From: Rapana venosa
Lineage: Eukaryota; Mollusca; Gastropoda; Neogastropoda; Muricidae
DNA length: 64,000 bases
Assembly: GCA_028751875.1 (NCBI GenBank)
Contig: CM054162.1
Location: forward strand, 642,313-706,312
Direction: 5' to 3'
Below the pieces are notes generated by a model. The model made no database searches and had not been told where the DNA came from. It worked only from the letters and a program-made list of their open reading frames with translations. Shown here in pieces: positions 60,301 to 64,000 of the stretch; within the stretch, counting starts at the first letter, position 1, and every line of letters starts with the position of its first letter. Position numbers and translations under genes: made by a program.

Positions 60301-61083
60301 ACAAGGAGACAAAAGTACACACTGGCTGATAAAAGTACACACAAGGGGACAAAATACACACTTGCTGATAAAAGTACACACAAGGAGACAAAAGTACACA
60401 CTGGCTGATAGAAGTACACACAATGAGGTAAAAGTACACACTGGCTGATACAAGTACACACTGGCTGATAAAAGTACACACAAGGAGGTAAAAGTACACA
60501 CTGGCTGATATAAGTACACACTGACTGATAAAAGTACACACAAGGAGACAAAAGTACACACTAGCTGATAAAAGTAAACACTGGCTGATAAAAGTACACA
60601 CAAGCAGACAAAGTACACACTGGCTGATAAAAGTACACACTGGCTGATAAAAGTACACACTGACTGATAAAAGTACACACTAGCTGATAAAAGTACACAC
60701 TGACTGATAAAAGTACACACTGGCTGATAAAAGTACACACTGACTGATAAAAGTACACACAATGAGACAAAAGCACACACTAGCTGATAAAAGTACACAG
60801 AGAGACAAAAGTACACACTGACTGATAAAAGTACACACAAGAAGACAAAAGTAGACACTGGCTGATAAAAGTACACACAAGGAGATAAAAGTACACACTG
60901 GCTGATACAAGTACACACAAGGAGATAGAAGTACACACTCGTTGATAAAAGTACACACAAGGAGATAAAAGTACACACTGGCTGATAAAAGTACACACTG
61001 GCTGATAAAAGTACACACTGGCTGATAAAAGTACACACAAGGAGACAAAAGCACACACTGTCTGATAACAGTACACACTGGAT
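57318..61083. repeat. 20-bp satellite, copy B
   Basis: About 188 units of the 20-bp repeat in two alternating forms, with far fewer indels than copy A and about 940 bp longer. Blocks of 21 units (420 bp) recur almost exactly: 57,601-57,910 matches 58,021-58,330, and 58,800-58,965 matches 59,220-59,385, showing higher-order repeats. The minus strand is open over thousands of bases, giving 860-910-residue frames with a 20-residue period. These are artefacts. Confidence 0.98.
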
Positions 61084-61119
61084 GATAATTTATATACTGG
61101 GAGATAAATTACTTACTAG

Positions 61120-61629
61120 ATGAGAACGTACCACTGGATGAGAATGTGCCACTGGATGAGAATGTGCCACTGGATGAGAATGTGCCACTGGATGAGAATG
61201 TACCACTGGATGAGAATGTGCCACTGGATGAGAATATGCCACTGGATGAGAATGTGCCACTAAAATAGAATGTGCCACTGGATGAGAATGTGCCACTGGA
61301 TGAGAATGTGCCACTTGATAAGAATGTGCCACTGGATGAGAATGTACCACTTAATTAGAATGTACCACTGGATAAGAATGTGCCACTGAAATAGAATGTG
61401 CCACTGGATGAGAATGTGCCACTGGATGAGAATGTGCCACTGGATGAGAATGTGCCACTGGATGAGAATGTGCCACTGAATTAGAATGTGCCACTGGATG
61501 AGAATGTGCCACTGGATTAGAATGTGCCACTGGATGAGAATGTGCCACTGGATTAGAATGTGCCACTGGATGAGAATGTGCCACTGGATAAGAATGTGCC
61601 ACTGGATAAGAATGTGCCACTGGATAAGA
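61120..61629. repeat. 18-bp satellite, copy B
   Basis: About 28 units of ccactggatgagaatgtg with recurring gaattagaatg and gaaatagaatg variants, similar in length to copy A. Confidence 0.96.
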
Positions 61630-61659
61630 AATGTCAAGACAGGAAGAGAAACAAATACA

Positions 61660-61757
61660 TACACGCGCACACGCACATACGCACGCACGCCCCTATACAG
61701 ACAGAGAGACACACACAAACACATACAGGCACACAGACACACAGATACAGACACACA

Positions 61758-61814
<57 letters not shown>

Positions 61815-61880
61815 CACAAACACACACACATGCGCCCGCAAACACACACACATACACACACACAAACACACACACACACA
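61660..61880. repeat. (CA)n-rich microsatellite, copy B
   Basis: Counterpart of 26,829-27,066, with a longer pure CA run around 61,750-61,812. Confidence 0.95.
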
Positions 61881-62140
61881 GTAAGCAGAACATCTTGCGG
61901 ACAGGTTAAATCCTGTTCCGCTTTTCGTAAGAGTAGGCCATTGTGTGCTGGTGGGAACAGATGACAGAATTTACAAAACCGCATACATTCGGGGAATAGG
62001 TGTGAAAAGCACATACGTGCTTATTCCATAATCCTCGATATAAAATAATTAAAAAATAAAATAAAAATAAGCTGAGATACTGTCTCCTTGTCCAAGAGAC
62101 AGCGAAAACACCAGAGTAGAATCGAATGAACATCTTACTT
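61881..62140. other. conserved low-copy spacer, copy B
   Basis: Near-identical to 27,067-27,335, minus a short segment (gtctgtacagtcagagtag) shortened at 62,110. No gene. Confidence 0.5.
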
Positions 62141-62768
62141 TGAATAATCATTGTTTCAGTGTGTCTGTCTAAAAACAACTCTGAGTAATCATTGTTCCAC
62201 TGTGTCTGTCTAAAGACAACTCTGAATAATCATTGTTCCACTGTGTCTGTCTAAAGACAACTGAATAATCATTGTTCCACTGTGTCTGTCTAAAGACAAC
62301 TCTGAATAATCATTGTTTCACTGTGCTGTCTAAAGACAACTCTGAATAATCATTGTTCCACTGTGTCTGTCTAAAGACAACTCTGAATAATCATTGTTCC
62401 ACTGTGTCTGTCTAAAGACAACTCTGAATGATCATTGTTCCACTGTGTCTGTCTAAAGACAACTCTGAATGATCATTGTTCCACTGTGTCTGTCTAAAGA
62501 CAACTCTGAATAATCATTGTTCCACTGTGTCTGTCTAAAGACAACTCTGAATAATCATTGTTCCACTGTGTCTGTCTAAAGACAACTCTGAATAATAATT
62601 GTTCCACTGTGTCTGTCTAAAGACAACTCTGAATAATCATTGTTCCACTGTGTCTGTCTAAAGACAACTCTGAATAATCATTGTTCCACTGTGTCTGTCT
62701 AAAGACAACTCTGAATAATCATTGTTCCACTGTGTCTGTCTAAAAACAACTCTGAATAATCATTTTTC
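62141..62768. repeat. 41-bp satellite, copy B
   Basis: About 15 units of the 41-bp repeat versus about 10.5 in copy A, ending at the same junction with the CR1-like element (ttccaccaccttctctcc). Confidence 0.96.
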
Positions 62769-64000
62769 CACCACCTTCTCTCCAACAGTCTCCTTCCTGC
62801 GTTTCAGTCTGCCTATCGCGTCAACTACAGCACTAAAAATGCCCTTGCCCACACCTTAAACACACTTCTACTCGCTTCTGACTCAGGGAAAATCTATCTT
62901 CTTACTCTACTCGACTTATCTGCAGCCTTTGACACTATCGACCACTCTATTCTTCTCTCCCGTCTTCAAAAAACATTTGGTGTTACTGGTACAGCCCTTA
63001 CCTGGTTTAGTTCATACTTTACTGACCGATTCTAGATAGTCACAAAAAACAAGATTCAGTCAGTACCGCCAGATTGGAATGTGGAGTTCCTCAGGGATCT
63101 GTTCTGGGCCCTGTTCTTTTCAGCCTCTACACTGCTCCACTGTCACACATAATTAACCGCCATCAGATCAACCATCATTTTTATGCAGATGACTCTCAGA
63201 TTCTAAGCAGCGACAGTCCGGAAGTCAGCCTTCTCTCCTGACAAATATGACCCACTGCTTTCAAGATATCCACAATTGGATGATACAGAACAAATTACAG
63301 CTAAATGCAGATAAAACGGAAACCATACTGTAGGGACCAAACACAAACTCTGTTCCATCACAATAGCTTCAATACATCTTGGCAATGCATCAGTCCCTTT
63401 ATCCACTGCTGTGAAGTACTAGGGGTCATTATTTTACAACAAAACTCTCTATGCAAAAATTCATCACCCAGACCTGCCAGTCATGCTACTATCATTCGGC
63501 GTATTAGTGCAATTCGAAACTACTTGTCCACAGATGCAACATCCAAACTTGTTGCGTCTCTCATTCTTTCACGTCTGGACTATTGCAATTCTCTGTTGGC
63601 TGGTCTGCCAGCATCATCAATCCAATCCCTTCAACGTATACAAAACTCTGCAGCTCGACTAATCCTCAGAAAGAAAAAAAATATGAGCATATTACCCCTC
63701 TCTTGAAATCTCTCCACTGGCTGCCTGTGCTACAGAGAGTAAACTATAAGATCAGTACCCTCTGTTACAAATGTCTCCACAAAACAGCACCCGCCTACCT
63801 CTGTGAATATCTTCACTTGTACACTCCTCGTTCTCTCCGGTCTGCTGCAGATACCTTGTGCTTACGATTACCTAGATTCAACCAATCCACCATCGACCGT
63901 CGCTCTTTCTCAATTTCTGGTCCATTGACGTGGAATCATTTCCCTCTCTCTCTCCGCCAAAAGCCTTCTTATGACACTTTTAAACCCAGTCTCAAGACAT
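62769..64000 (+). mobile_element. CR1/L2-like LINE (family alpha), sense, copy B (cut by window end)
   Basis: Counterpart of 27,769-29,020. It keeps the same 5' truncation point, the same premature TAG (63,033-63,035) and an intact YADD (63,182-63,193). Its own differences include better preserved [20 protein letters not shown] codons at 62,903-62,955. It continues past the window. Confidence 0.93.

Larger units (their letters stand above)
31501..64000. repeat. large duplicated block, copy B
   Basis: All of contig 2 within the window is the counterpart of 8,617-29,020, in the same order and on the same strand. It is longer because of four inserted blocks (32,291-35,652; 42,974-45,726; 47,269-48,301; 49,020-51,828) and longer satellite arrays. 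It continues past the window. Confidence 0.92.

Noticed and set aside
57318..61083. CRISPR-like array of short regular repeats
   Set aside because: The 20-bp units are contiguous with no unique spacers, and the genome is eukaryotic. It is a satellite.
8617..64000. Interpretation as two LTRs or terminal repeats of a giant mobile element
   Set aside because: The copies lie one per contig across a scaffold gap and show no LTR features (no TG...CA ends, primer-binding site or gag-pol between). Alleles or tandem duplication explain it better.

Overview
This window is repeat-dominated animal genomic DNA with no convincing host protein-coding gene. Several families of non-LTR retrotransposon (LINE) remains, many GT/CA, TC, TA and ATT microsatellites, several minisatellite or satellite arrays and a run of exactly 500 N point to a scaffolded draft assembly of a metazoan. 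The mix of RTE-like, CR1/L2-like and zinc-knuckle (jockey-like) LINEs fits a marine invertebrate, most likely a mollusc. That is inference from transposon style, not proof.

The layout dominates the interpretation. Contig 1 is 1-31,000, the gap is 31,001-31,500, and contig 2 is 31,501 to the window end. Contig 2 begins inside a locus already present in contig 1: 31,501 aligns with about 8,617, and the same features then follow in the same order and orientation to the window end, which aligns with about 29,020. The shared order is: CA tract, ~35-bp array, conserved low-copy DNA, a reverse-transcriptase (RT) pseudogene, a jockey-like RT fragment, an antisense CR1-like element, a second jockey-like RT fragment, TC/TA tract, 31-bp satellite with a captured CR1-like fragment, hairpin spacer, 20-bp satellite, 18-bp satellite, CA tract, 41-bp satellite, sense CR1-like element. 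Either this is a recent ~20-kb duplication or, more simply, two haplotypes were scaffolded in tandem.

The copies differ in ways that look like recent transposition and satellite change. Copy B (contig 2) has four blocks absent from copy A: a CR1-like element inside the 35-bp array (32,291-35,652), a second CR1-like element inside the antisense CR1-like element (42,974-45,726), a 1.03-kb LINE 3' end with a 6-bp target-site duplication (47,269-48,301), and a 5'-truncated LINE with a nearly open RT frame (49,020-51,828). The 31-, 20- and 41-bp arrays are all longer in B.

Outside the duplication, 1-2,525 is a 53-bp satellite with higher-order structure. An antisense, near-full-length but broken RTE-like element (4,107-7,331) is flanked by an 11-bp target-site duplication. 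Another RT fragment and CA-rich DNA lie just before the gap. Two weak host-exon candidates are recorded: a signal-anchor-like reading frame present in both copies (35,782-35,997 minus, and its counterpart near 9,660-9,825), and a 63-bp exon-like segment with good splice signals at 7,600-7,662. I found no tRNA, rRNA, CRISPR array or prokaryotic gene, and nothing I would defend as a new molecular system.
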